Shown: piece after piece, positions 14,623-22,815 of the stretch | Layout: each line of letters opens with the position of its first letter | How positions within the stretch are numbered: the first letter of the stretch is position 1 | NCBI RefSeq assembly: GCF_000714935.1 | Contig: NZ_JMIR01000015.1 | Coordinates: forward strand, 1 to 64,000 | Source of the DNA: Tumebacillus flagellatus | Lineage (GTDB): Bacteria > Bacillota > Bacilli > Tumebacillales > Tumebacillaceae | Direction: 5' to 3' | DNA length: 64,000 nt | Notes under the pieces: generated by a model | What the model saw: the letters and a program-made list of their open reading frames with translations, nothing else | The model's database searches: none | Told to the model about the DNA's origin: nothing | Program-made: the position numbers and the translations under genes

Positions 14623-15371
14623 CAACCCGTTCGAGCCACGAGGTTGGTCTCCACCTGCACCTGCACCCGCCCGTAGATCATATCCACCTGCGTCTCCCGG
14701 TACTGATCCGGCGTGCCGATGTCCGACCAGTATCCCTCGCCCACGCAGCCGTAGAGCGGAAGTCCCTGCTCCAGCACCTGCGGGAAGAGCTGTTTGCTGA
14801 AATCGTACTCTTGACCTTGCTCGAAGAAAGTCAAAATCTCCGGCTCCAGCACATATATTCCGGTGTTCACGGTGTGGCTGAACACTTCGTCCCGACTCGG
14901 TTTCTCTTGAAACCGGACGATGCGTCCGAACTCGTCGGTGGTGACGACGCCAAAGCGTGTAGGGTCGTCCACTTCGGTGAGCACCATCGTGCCGAGCGCT
15001 TCCCTCTCTCTGTGGAAGCGGATCGCATTCGTCAAGTCGAAGTCGGTCAGCGCGTCGCCGCTGATCACCAAAAACGTCTCATCGAGGAAGTCGGAGGCGT
15101 TTTTCACACTGCCCGCTGTCCCGAGCGGAGTGTGCTCTTCGAAGTAGTGCAGACGCACTCCATGCGCAGAACCGTCGCCGAAGTGCTGCTTGATCACGTC
15201 CGGCAAGTATTGCAAAGTGACGGCGATGTCGGTGATGCCGTGGCGCTTGAGCAAGTCCACAATATACTCCATACACGGCCGCTCCAACAACGGCACCATC
15301 GGCTTTGGCATTCGGTTCGTCAACGGTTGCAGGCGGGTTCCCTTGCCGCCGGCCATGATCACAGCTTTCAT
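14622..15371 (-). CDS. Sugar-phosphate nucleotidyltransferase
   Basis: 249 residues from ATG 15371 behind GAGGAGGAGC; the longer upstream frame is not needed. N-terminal signature MKAVIMAGGKGTRLQPLT with the metal/NTP loop, KPMVPLLERPCMEYIVD, then LVISGDALTDFDL (catalytic Asp), FQEKPSRDEVFSHTVNTGIYVL and GEGYWSDIGTPDQY. This is the compact form of glucose-1-phosphate or mannose-1-phosphate nucleotidyltransferase without a C-terminal beta-helix. Located directly after the glucan synthase fusion, so supply of NDP-glucose to it is a plausible job; the base (ADP, UDP, GDP) cannot be read from the sequence. Confidence 0.8.
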   Translation of the reverse strand: MKAVIMAGGKGTRLQPLTNRMPKPMVPLLERPCMEYIVDLLKRHGITDIAVTLQYLPDVIKQHFGDGSAHGVRLHYFEEHTPLGTAGSVKNASDFLDETFLVISGDALTDFDLTNAIRFHREREALGTMVLTEVDDPTRFGVVTTDEFGRIVRFQEKPSRDEVFSHTVNTGIYVLEPEILTFFEQGQEYDFSKQLFPQVLEQGLPLYGCVGEGYWSDIGTPDQYRETQVDMIYGRVQVQVETNLVARTG

Positions 15372-15486
15372 GCGGGTCTGCTCCTCCTCGATGTTCGTTT
15401 TTTCCGAAAAAAACAACTGTCACATCCGGTAGCTGTTGGACCGCCGCTCTCCCTGCAGACGGCCTCCCTCACATATTCTCTTCTCT

Positions 15487-18312
15487 CTACTCCAAGGCCG
15501 CCGCCGCTTCCAGCACGTGCGGCACCCGGACTTCCAATCCCAACACCCTGCGATACACCGCAATCGTCTGCTCTGCGATCGCATGCCAGTTGTAGCGGTC
15601 GATCTCTTCCAACGCCGTTCTCGCCAGACGTTCTCCATACGCCGGGTCGCGCAATAAATCCCGCACTTGCAACGAGAGCGAATACGCGTCGTCGGCGTAC
15701 ATCTTCAGCCCGTTGTGCCCGTGCTGCACGACATCACCAAGCCCGCCGACGTCCGACACGACCACCGGCGTGTTCGCCGCCATCGCTTCCAGCGCCACGA
15801 TGCCAAACGGCTCGTACAGGCTCGGAAAAACGGCCGCATCCGCTTCTTGGAACAGCGTGTTGCGCTCTTCGTCCGAGATGAATCCCGTAAAACGCACCCG
15901 ATCCGCGATCCCCATCGCGCGGGCTTGTTCTTGGAGGGACTCCATCGCCGGGCCTTTGCCCGCGATGACAAACCGCGCGTTCGGGAATTCGTCGAGGATC
16001 ATCGGGACGGCGTTCAACAGCGTGTGCACGCCCTTCTCCCGCACCAGACGTCCGACGAACATCACCAAGCGCTCGCCTTCTCGGGCAAAAACACACTTGC
16101 CTCCCTCCGCCGTCCCGACTGGTTGCAACAGCTCCGGGTCGACGCCGTTCGGGATCACGTCGAGCTTGTCCGATGGCAGTTCAAACACCTGCTCCGCTTC
16201 CCGCTTCATGTACGTCGAGCAGAGGATCACGCGCTTTGATTCGTACGTCAGCTTCCACTCCAATTCGTGGATATAGCGCTGCAAGTCCGTATGAATGCCG
16301 TGGTTGCGCCCGTGCTCCGTCGCGTGGATCGTCGAGACCAACGGGGTGCCCGTTTGTTTTTTTAGAGATTCGGCGGCGTACGAAACCAGCCAGTCGTGCG
16401 CGTGAATCAAGTCGAATGTCAGGCCCGCGTCGAGCAATCCCTGCACGGTGTCGATCATCATCAAGTTGAGCTGGAACGCCCAGTGCACAAACTCCGCTCC
16501 GTCCGGTTTCAACACGTGCGCGCGGTGCACATGCACGCCCTCGACCACTTCTTCATAGGGAGCCCCTTCCGCTTCCGTGGTTACGACGTGCACGTCCCAG
16601 CCGTTTTTCACCAAGTAGCGGGTGAGATCGTAGACGTGGCGCGACAGACCGCCGACGGTCATCGGCGGGAACTCCCACGAGAGGACGAGCACGCGCGGAC
16701 GCGCAGCCGGAGCGAAACGGCGACGTTCATGGCGGGAACGGTACGCTTCGAAATTTATTTCCGGGAAAATATTGTCGTGGCATTCGACCTTCGCGAGCCA
16801 CATCTCGTTGATGTTGCCTTTGCAGAGCATCCCGTCCAGCGCGTCAAAGCGGTTGACGTGGTGCTTGGTGCGTTTGACGGCGTATTCGACCATCGTTTTG
16901 TTGTCCATGATGAACGCCCAGTCGCTGCATTGCGCCAACATCAACTCGCGCGCCGCTTGGTTCAAGGCGCGGCGTTGCAGCTCCGACGGCTGCGGGAAGG
17001 AGTCGGCGAGGTCGATCATGCGGCGTTCCATACGGTGCAGCGCCGGATAGATCCAGTCGTTTTCTCCGCGCAGCCAAACATCCGCATACCCGCCTCTCCC
17101 CCACGACGACATCGGCAGACGGCACACTTGGAAATCCGGGTAGAGCCCGAGATATTCGGACGGCGTGATCGTTTGCACGGTCGTCTGGTCGAAGTGCAGT
17201 TTGCGCAACAGCATGTCCAGCCAGATCGGGCCCTCGTACCACCAGTGGCCGAGCAATTCCGCGTCGTAGGGCGCGACGATGATCGGTCGGCGGCCCATGT
17301 GCGCGGACGCATGCTCGATTTGCCGCTCCCGATTGAACAGGAAGTTGCCGGCGTGTTCGGCAGCTTTTTCTCGCGCCCATTGCGGGTTGTACGGTTCCTT
17401 CTCGCCTGTTTTGCCCGTGATGCGGAAATACTTGACGCCGGTGCTGATGCGGATGCCGTCCGGATGGATGTAGTCGCGCACGTCTTCAAACGGCAAGTCG
17501 AAGCCGATGTCACGGTAGTATTCGCGGTAGTTGAAATCGCCGGGGTAGCCTTCTTGGGTGCTCCAAACTTGATTGGACGACTCCATGTCGCGCGGGAACG
17601 CCGCCACGCCGTGCGGAGTCAACACCGGAGAACAGGTGCCAAACACCGGAGCCGGTTCGACGGTCGTCACGCCGTGCGCGTCGGTGAAGAAAAAGCGCAG
17701 GCCGACTTCTTTTAAGAGCGCGTCGAGTTCCGGCACGTATCCGCACTCCGGCAGCCAGATGCCTTGCGGAGCACGGCCGAAGTGGCGGGTGTGCAAGTCG
17801 ACAGCCGTTTGCAGTTGCGCGCGGATCGCTTCCTCCGTCATCACGTTCGGGAGGAAAGCATGCGTGGCGGCACACGTGATGATCTCCAGCTTCCCGAGGT
17901 CTTGCAGTTCACGAAACGCGGTGATCAAGTTGCCGTGATAGCGCAGGTAGAACTCGCGCAGGGTGGTGAAGCGGTTCAGGTATTTGAACGCGAGACCGTT
18001 GAACTGCGGGTCTTGCGCTTCGGTGCGCAGGACTTCTTTTTCCGCGAGTTCAATCAGCTTCGTGATGTGTTTGAGGTAGCGCTTTTGCAAAAGCGGGTCG
18101 GTCAACATCGACAGCAAAGTCGGCGTGATCGACATGGTGACGCGGAATTCCACGCCGTCGGCGAGCAGTCCTTGGTAGACCTGCAAGAGCGGGATGTAGG
18201 TCTCGGTGATCGCTTCGAACAGCCAGCGCTCTTCCAAGTACGCCTCGCTTTCCGGGTGACGGACGAACGGCAAGTGGGCGTGCAGGACGAGTGCGAGGTA
18301 GCCTTTTACCAT
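15487..18312 (-). CDS. GH57 (1,4-alpha-glucan branching enzyme-type) - GT4 glycosyltransferase fusion
   Basis: 941 residues from ATG 18312, whose A overlaps the TAA of the upstream DUF4912 gene (TAATG), so translation is coupled. Residues 1-~520 are a GH57/DUF1957 domain: HAHLPFVRHP (motif 1), GIWLPECGYVPELD with the nucleophile Glu near residue 189, and APYDAELLGHWWYEGP with the acid Asp near 345. From ~537 a GT-B GT4 domain follows: LVLSWEFPPMTVGGLSRH, IHAHDWLV, VIPNGVDPELL, FVGRLVREKG and PSLYEPFGIVALEA (EX7E near 834). The fusion joins branching and glucosyl-transfer activities in one polypeptide, likely for a glycogen-like glucan. Confidence 0.85.
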   Translation of the reverse strand: MVKGYLALVLHAHLPFVRHPESEAYLEERWLFEAITETYIPLLQVYQGLLADGVEFRVTMSITPTLLSMLTDPLLQKRYLKHITKLIELAEKEVLRTEAQDPQFNGLAFKYLNRFTTLREFYLRYHGNLITAFRELQDLGKLEIITCAATHAFLPNVMTEEAIRAQLQTAVDLHTRHFGRAPQGIWLPECGYVPELDALLKEVGLRFFFTDAHGVTTVEPAPVFGTCSPVLTPHGVAAFPRDMESSNQVWSTQEGYPGDFNYREYYRDIGFDLPFEDVRDYIHPDGIRISTGVKYFRITGKTGEKEPYNPQWAREKAAEHAGNFLFNRERQIEHASAHMGRRPIIVAPYDAELLGHWWYEGPIWLDMLLRKLHFDQTTVQTITPSEYLGLYPDFQVCRLPMSSWGRGGYADVWLRGENDWIYPALHRMERRMIDLADSFPQPSELQRRALNQAARELMLAQCSDWAFIMDNKTMVEYAVKRTKHHVNRFDALDGMLCKGNINEMWLAKVECHDNIFPEINFEAYRSRHERRRFAPAARPRVLVLSWEFPPMTVGGLSRHVYDLTRYLVKNGWDVHVVTTEAEGAPYEEVVEGVHVHRAHVLKPDGAEFVHWAFQLNLMMIDTVQGLLDAGLTFDLIHAHDWLVSYAAESLKKQTGTPLVSTIHATEHGRNHGIHTDLQRYIHELEWKLTYESKRVILCSTYMKREAEQVFELPSDKLDVIPNGVDPELLQPVGTAEGGKCVFAREGERLVMFVGRLVREKGVHTLLNAVPMILDEFPNARFVIAGKGPAMESLQEQARAMGIADRVRFTGFISDEERNTLFQEADAAVFPSLYEPFGIVALEAMAANTPVVVSDVGGLGDVVQHGHNGLKMYADDAYSLSLQVRDLLRDPAYGERLARTALEEIDRYNWHAIAEQTIAVYRRVLGLEVRVPHVLEAAAALE

Positions 18313-19298
18313 TAGAGCTTGTCTCCTTCCCCGGAAGCTTGCGTTTCCGTGAGGTTGTAGCCGGTGAACTGGTCGTGCCACGGTTCTTGGTGCAAGGCGG
18401 ACGGCGCGAGTTCGGCGTCCTTGGCGCGCAGGAAGTCCGGCGTTTCTTGGTGCAGGGTGCCGAATTTCAGCTGCGGCTCTTCGCTCCCCGGTTTGGGGAG
18501 CGGCGGAGTCTCGACGATGTTCGAGCGCAGGATCGCGAACGGTTGTCCGGTGATCGTCTGCGTGCAGAAGTCGATCTGATAACGGCGGCCCGGCGTGACG
18601 CCGTGGATGTACCAGCTTTCGGCGCGCGGGTTGACGTCGATGCGGATCGTGTGATGCGCGTTCGAGCCGTTGAAGTGCAGGTCGGTGACGTCGTGAACCA
18701 GCAGGCAGAACGGCAGTTGGTTCCAGTCGGCGCGGAAGTGCTCTTGGATCAGGTGTTTGCGCGATTCGTTGACCTCCCAGTAGGCGAACAGCGTGCGCGG
18801 TTCTTTGACCATCGCGACGAGGCGGTTCAGCCCGTGATTGCGGTGCCACGTTTCGTCGACGAGCGAAGCGTCACGAAGGGACAGGTCGATGAGCGGAGTG
18901 TCGAGGTGGAGCGCGACTTGGGTCGGAGTCCGTTTTTCAGACGAAGGCGAAGTTTCCTGAGAAACGGCGACTTCCTCAGAAACCACAGCTTCCTCAGAAA
19001 CCACAGCTTCCTCGGAAACCACAGCTTCCTCGGAACCTAGCGCTTCCTCAGAAGCCGATGCCTCTACACCCGGTGCTCTTTCTCCATGCTCCTGTACCGT
19101 CGGCTCCTGCTCTTCTTCCAGCGTAGAGCGTGTCACGGCGATTTCGGCGATGCCGGCTTGTTCCATAAATTTAGCCAAACGATATCTGAACTTCCCGCGG
19201 GACATGCGGTACGCCCGAGCCACTTCGGACTGCATCTCGCCCGCTTGGAGTCGTTGAATGATCTCCATCCACATTGCGTGTTCTTGGTTTCCGTTCAT
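18312..19298 (-). CDS. DUF4912 domain protein with N-terminal HTH-like segment and Glu/Val/Ser repeats
   Basis: 328 residues from ATG 19298 behind GGAGGAAAAC. Residues ~10-45 resemble a helix-turn-helix (IIQRLQAGEMQSEVARAY). Residues ~85-112 are low complexity with repeated SEEAVV units. The DUF4912 domain follows (HGLNRLVAMVKEPRTLFAYWEV; FCLLVHDVTDLHFNGSNAHH; SWYIHGVTPGRRYQIDF), an immunoglobulin-like fold resembling carbohydrate-binding modules. It overlaps the GH57-GT4 gene by one base, so it probably recruits or binds the glucan for that enzyme; this function is inference. Confidence 0.8.
   Translation of the reverse strand: MNGNQEHAMWMEIIQRLQAGEMQSEVARAYRMSRGKFRYRLAKFMEQAGIAEIAVTRSTLEEEQEPTVQEHGERAPGVEASASEEALGSEEAVVSEEAVVSEEAVVSEEVAVSQETSPSSEKRTPTQVALHLDTPLIDLSLRDASLVDETWHRNHGLNRLVAMVKEPRTLFAYWEVNESRKHLIQEHFRADWNQLPFCLLVHDVTDLHFNGSNAHHTIRIDVNPRAESWYIHGVTPGRRYQIDFCTQTITGQPFAILRSNIVETPPLPKPGSEEPQLKFGTLHQETPDFLRAKDAELAPSALHQEPWHDQFTGYNLTETQASGEGDKL
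18972..19043 (-). repeat. Four 18-bp near-identical repeats coding SEEAVV units
   Basis: Units begin at 18972, 18990, 19008 and 19026. The first two are identical (ttcctcagaaaccacagc), the third differs by one base, the fourth is degenerate. A likely slippage hot spot in the DUF4912 linker. Confidence 0.85.
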
Positions 19299-19512
19299 GT
19301 TTTCCTCCAGCGTGAAAGTTCTCTTGGTAGTGCTAAGTTTCGCGCCTTCTCACCCGATTCCTTTCTGACAAAAATCACGCCCTCCGCCTCCACCAGACAG
19401 CGCTCGACACGTGAATCCGCTCCCATCTCCAGCCATTTCCAACTCCCCTCGCATTCCCTGTCGAATCCGCACGAGAAAAAGAGAAACTTTCTCCCATTCG
19501 ACACGAAAAAAA

Positions 19513-19641
19513 TCATCCATCAAATGCTTCGCGTTCCATGATCTCGTTAAAACACCCGCCGATGTTTGTCATTTGGTCATAAACCGCCGGGTAAGCCTCG
19601 ATGAAATTCTCGTTTCCATCGCCGACGGCACGGAGGTCCAT
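19513..19641 (-). pseudogene. Coding-like relic or very small ORF
   Basis: Minus-strand frame from ATG 19641 (42 residues, begins MDLRAVGDGNENFIEAYPAV, ends at TGA 19515-19513). The same frame is open upstream to about 19760 with sensible residues (NIPTDDLSTNAKLNLPAIDS) but has no ATG, GTG or TTG there. High GC at third positions resembles real genes of this genome. It may be a 5'-truncated gene remnant or a small gene with a weak start. No family recognised. Confidence 0.35.
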
Positions 19642-19844
19642 GACTCCAAAACTCCGTTTGACCGGCGAATCGATCGCCGGAAGATTGAGCTTGGCGTTTG
19701 TGGACAGATCGTCAGTGGGTATATTTAAAAATGAATCGAACGAACTAGTTCCTATTTCCTAAAAAAAAACAGATGAAAACGTCCAAAACAGCAAAAAAAG
19801 GTAAAATATCCCGATTTTCTGTTAAAATTTTAAACAAATTACTA

Positions 19845-19874
19845 TTGTTATACCAATTTCTATTTTCATAAAAT
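19845..19874 (+). promoter_or_regulatory. Candidate sigma-A promoter of the PPC protein
   Basis: TTGTTA-N18-TAAAAT, with the -10 about 43 bases upstream of the ATG. Confidence 0.45.
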
Positions 19875-19916
19875 AATTACATAGATTGGAAATCATAGAA
19901 TTAGGAGATGATCATT

Positions 19917-20369
19917 ATGAAAAAATTTGCGACTCTGTTTTCTGCACTGGCTTTGACGGTTATGTTGGTTCCGACGGCCTCTTCCGCCAGCGTCAGCACC
20001 GAAGACATCAAGATGGAAAGCGAACCGAATGACACCATGTCCAGCGCGACACGTATTGACTCCGTCAGCCAACGCATGGGCACGATCAGCACGGCTGACG
20101 ATGTCGACTGGTACTTCTTGACGATCGGCTCTTTGCAAACCTCGCCGACCGCAACGTTCACGTTGAGCAACATTCCGAGCGGCAAGGACTACGACCTCAT
20201 GGTATACGATCAAAACAACAAACTGGTCGGCATATCGACGAACGCCGGCAATACCGATGAAACGGTCAAATTTCCGATCGTCCCCGGTGCCACATATTAC
20301 GCGAAAGTGTACTCGTATTCCGGATACAGCGCTTCTTCCTACTACCTCTTGTCCCTCAACTACAATTGA
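19917..20369 (+). CDS. Secreted protein with a bacterial pre-peptidase C-terminal (PPC) domain
   Basis: 150 residues from ATG 19917 (TAGGAG at 9 bases; a second ATG at 19908 is too close to the site). Signal peptide: KKF then a hydrophobic ATLFSALALTVMLVPTA and an Ala-Ser-Ala-type cleavage region near residue 24. The mature part is one PPC domain: ESEPNDTMSSATRID, TADDVDWYFLTI (the conserved DVDWY), TLSNIPSGKDYDLMVYDQNN and ATYYAKVYSYSGYS. No protease domain is attached, so it is a stand-alone PPC module in the cell wall or medium. Partner unknown. Confidence 0.85.
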   Translation: MKKFATLFSALALTVMLVPTASSASVSTEDIKMESEPNDTMSSATRIDSVSQRMGTISTADDVDWYFLTIGSLQTSPTATFTLSNIPSGKDYDLMVYDQNNKLVGISTNAGNTDETVKFPIVPGATYYAKVYSYSGYSASSYYLLSLNYN

Positions 20370-20381
20370 TCCTGTCTGACC

Positions 20382-20414
20382 ATAGACGTCCTCTCCCCCG
20401 GGAGAGGACGTCTA
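20382..20414. terminator. Strong hairpin after the PPC gene, without a T tract
   Basis: TAGACGTCCTCTCC / GGAGAGGACGTCTA around a 4-base loop. Very stable, but the following bases (AGCGTGTAG) lack a T run, so it may act as an mRNA 3' barrier or a weak terminator. Confidence 0.45.
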
Positions 20415-20473
20415 AGCGTGTAGACAAATTACCGAAATCGTGAACCTTCTACAAAACAACGTCACAGAGTGGA

Positions 20474-20503
20474 TGGTGGGCCCAGAGGGATATGAACCCC
20501 GCT
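20474..20503 (-). other. Possible tRNA 3'-end fragment (T arm, acceptor strand, CCA)
   Basis: Minus strand reads GGGGTTCATATCCC then TCTGGGCCCACCA, like a T arm with TTC loop, a 7-base acceptor strand TGGGCCC, discriminator A and CCA. No matching 5' half (GGGCCCA plus D arm) exists upstream, where the phosphorylase gene ends. Could be an integration scar or coincidence. Confidence 0.2.
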
Positions 20504-20531
20504 CGGCCCCGTCACTTTTTTCAAAAAACCC

Positions 20532-22682
20532 TTATCGCCAATGCGTCCCCCAGCAGGTCAGCTCCAACTCGAACTCGTTGCAGAAGTCCGGTGAGACCGG
20601 CACCACGCGCACGTTGGCGTTCGAGCGCCTCCACACTTCCATGCGGTCGGGGTACACGCCCTCATACAGATACTCCCCCGTCAAAAACTCCGTCACCGGA
20701 CGCAACTCCAACTTCCAGATGCCGCCGTGTCCGTCCGACCCCACCGCTTCCACACGCACGTCCGCATGCCAGATACATCCGAGCCGGATGCTCGCTTGCA
20801 CCCGTGTGCCGTCTTCATGCGGCTGGAGTTTGATCTCTTGCACATACACGTTGTCCCAGGAATTGCGCACGAATTTTTTATACGCGCCGACCCGCTGTGC
20901 CACTTCCAGCCGATTCGCGGCAAAACGTCGGCCCCGCTCCGCCACCGGCACGTACGCGTTGCGCCAATACTCGCCGACCATCCGTGCTGTGCTGAATTCC
21001 GGAGTGATCGAGCGGATCGAGTGTTTCATCACTGCGACCCACTCGCAGGGCACGCCGTCGTCGTCCCGTTCGTAGTACAGCGGCGCGATTTCCCCTTCCA
21101 GCACGTTGTACAGCGTTTCGCCGTCGACCCAGTCTTGGTAACCGCGCCCGCCGTCCGTTTTTCCTTCAATGCCCCAACCGTTTTCGCCGTTGTACCCCTC
21201 ATCCCACCAACCGTCGAGCACCGAGCAGTTCGGCACGCCGTTGATGGCGGCTTTGATCCCGGAAGTGCCGCTCGCTTCCATCGGCTTGACGGGCGTGTTC
21301 AGCCACACGTCCACGCCCTGCACCAAGTGACGGCCGATGTTCATGTCGTAGTTCTCCACGAGGAAGACCTTGCCCCGGAAGCTCTCCATCTTCGACACTT
21401 CCACGATGCGCCGGATCAAGTCTTGCCCCGGCCCGTCAGCCGGATGCGCTTTGCCGGCAAAAACGAACGCAACCGGCCGCTCCGGATGATGGACGATCCG
21501 CTCCAGCCGCTCCAAGTCTTGAAACAGCAGATACGCCCGCTTATACGTCGCAAAGCGGCGGGCGAACCCGATCGTCAGCACGTCTTGCAGATTCGGCAGC
21601 GACAACCGGTCGGTCATGCGCTGCTTCGCCGCTTGGTGTGCCTCCCAGATCTTCTCGTCGGGAATCTGTTCCACTTTCGTCCACGTCTCCGGGTTCGCCA
21701 CTTCGCGTGTCCAATTGTAGACGAGATGCTGGTCGTACAGCTCGCGCAGCTCCGGAGACAGCCACGTCTCCGTGTGCACGCCGTTGGTCACCGCATCGAC
21801 CGGAACGTCTTGCGGCGGGATGTCCGGGCTCCATTTATGAAAAAGCTCCTTGGTCACTTCCGCATGCAATTTCGATACGCCGTTGACCTTCGAGGAGGTC
21901 TGCACGGCGAGGCGGGTCATGTTGAATTTGTCGTTGTGGCGGCCGAGACCGAGGATGTTGTCGCGATCCGACCCCAGTTGCCAGAAGTAATCGCCCAAGT
22001 AGCGGTCCATCAGCTCAAAACTGAACTGGTCGTGCCCCGCCGGAACCGGCGTGTGCGTGGTAAACACCGTGCTCGCTTTCACCGCTTCGAGCGCGGTTTC
22101 AAACGGAAACCCTTCCGCCGAATACTCGCGAATGCGCTCCAGCGCGAGAAACGCAACATGCCCTTCGTTCATGTGCCAGACGTCCGGCTCAAACCCCACC
22201 GCCCGCAGCACGCGCACGCCGCCGATGCCGAGGATGATCTCGTGAGCGATGCGCGTCTCTTGGTCGCCTCCGTAGAGGCGGTCGGTCAAGCGGCGGTCGT
22301 GATCATTGTTCCGGTCGTTGTCCGCGTCCATGAGATAGACCGGCACGTTGCCCGCATTCGCTTGCCAGACACGCAGGTGCACGATGCGTTTGCCGATCGG
22401 CACGTCGACGAACAACGGCTGCCCGTAAGCATCGAGCACCGGCTGAACGGGCAACTCTTCCGGGTTCATCGGCGGATACAGCGCTTCTTGCGCGCCGTCC
22501 TCCTGAATGCGCTGTTGAAAATACCCCCGGCGATACAGCACTCCGACCCCGACCAGCGGAAGTCCCAAATCGTTGGCGGCTTTCACATGATCGCCCGCCA
22601 AGATGCCCAGACCTCCGGAATAGATCGGCAGGGACTCGCTCAAGCCAAACTCCGCAGAAAAATACGCAACTTTCGGTTGCAA
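20532..22682 (-). CDS. glgP: Glycogen/alpha-glucan phosphorylase (GT35)
   Basis: 716 residues from TTG 22682, which has GAGAGGTG at 6 bases. Family features: YFSAEFGLSESLPIYSGGLGILAGDH near the N-terminus, WHMNEGHVAFLALERIRE, VFTTHTPVPAGHD, TNGVHTETWLSPEL, FARRFATYKRAYL, FVFAGKAHPAD, and the pyridoxal-phosphate region PVKPMEASGTSGIKAAINGV with the Lys. It is the shorter alpha-glucan family phosphorylase type. It releases glucose-1-phosphate from glycogen or maltodextrin. Followed in the same direction by nothing close; upstream it carries a LacI-type operator at 22720-22733. Confidence 0.9.
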   Translation of the reverse strand: MQPKVAYFSAEFGLSESLPIYSGGLGILAGDHVKAANDLGLPLVGVGVLYRRGYFQQRIQEDGAQEALYPPMNPEELPVQPVLDAYGQPLFVDVPIGKRIVHLRVWQANAGNVPVYLMDADNDRNNDHDRRLTDRLYGGDQETRIAHEIILGIGGVRVLRAVGFEPDVWHMNEGHVAFLALERIREYSAEGFPFETALEAVKASTVFTTHTPVPAGHDQFSFELMDRYLGDYFWQLGSDRDNILGLGRHNDKFNMTRLAVQTSSKVNGVSKLHAEVTKELFHKWSPDIPPQDVPVDAVTNGVHTETWLSPELRELYDQHLVYNWTREVANPETWTKVEQIPDEKIWEAHQAAKQRMTDRLSLPNLQDVLTIGFARRFATYKRAYLLFQDLERLERIVHHPERPVAFVFAGKAHPADGPGQDLIRRIVEVSKMESFRGKVFLVENYDMNIGRHLVQGVDVWLNTPVKPMEASGTSGIKAAINGVPNCSVLDGWWDEGYNGENGWGIEGKTDGGRGYQDWVDGETLYNVLEGEIAPLYYERDDDGVPCEWVAVMKHSIRSITPEFSTARMVGEYWRNAYVPVAERGRRFAANRLEVAQRVGAYKKFVRNSWDNVYVQEIKLQPHEDGTRVQASIRLGCIWHADVRVEAVGSDGHGGIWKLELRPVTEFLTGEYLYEGVYPDRMEVWRRSNANVRVVPVSPDFCNEFELELTCWGTHWR

Positions 22683-22719
22683 TCGGCTCACCTCTCCACT
22701 CTTTATAAGAAAGACTATG

Positions 22720-22733
22720 TGAAACCGATTGCA
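22720..22733 (-). promoter_or_regulatory. LacI-family/cre-type operator upstream of glgP
   Basis: Minus strand TGCAATCGGTTTCA fits TGNAANCGNTTNCA, the palindrome of LacI/GalR regulators (CcpA cre and MalR sites belong here). It lies 38 bases upstream of the glgP start. A matching site precedes the sugar ABC importer (34242-34255). Confidence 0.55.
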
Positions 22734-22754
22734 CTTTGAAGTCATTTTTCTCGA

Positions 22755-22805
22755 CAAAAAAAAGCAACCGTCCCGCACGCGGTCTGTGCAGGACGGTTCC
22801 TTTTT
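22755..22805 (-). terminator. Terminator after gnd
   Basis: AACCGTCC / GGACGGTT stem with a GC-rich loop, then GC and eight T on the minus strand; a shorter T run on the other strand. Confidence 0.8.
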
Positions 22806-22815
22806 GGGCGATGTA

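Larger units (their letters stand above)
19299..19916. other. 618-bp intergenic region, AT-rich on its right side
   Basis: Base composition changes sharply: about 19735-19905 is much more AT-rich than the neighbours. The left part holds coding-like minus-strand sequence with no proper start (see 19513-19641). A TTGTTA-N18-TAAAAT promoter for the secreted PPC protein lies at 19845-19874. No other gene is supported. Confidence 0.6.
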
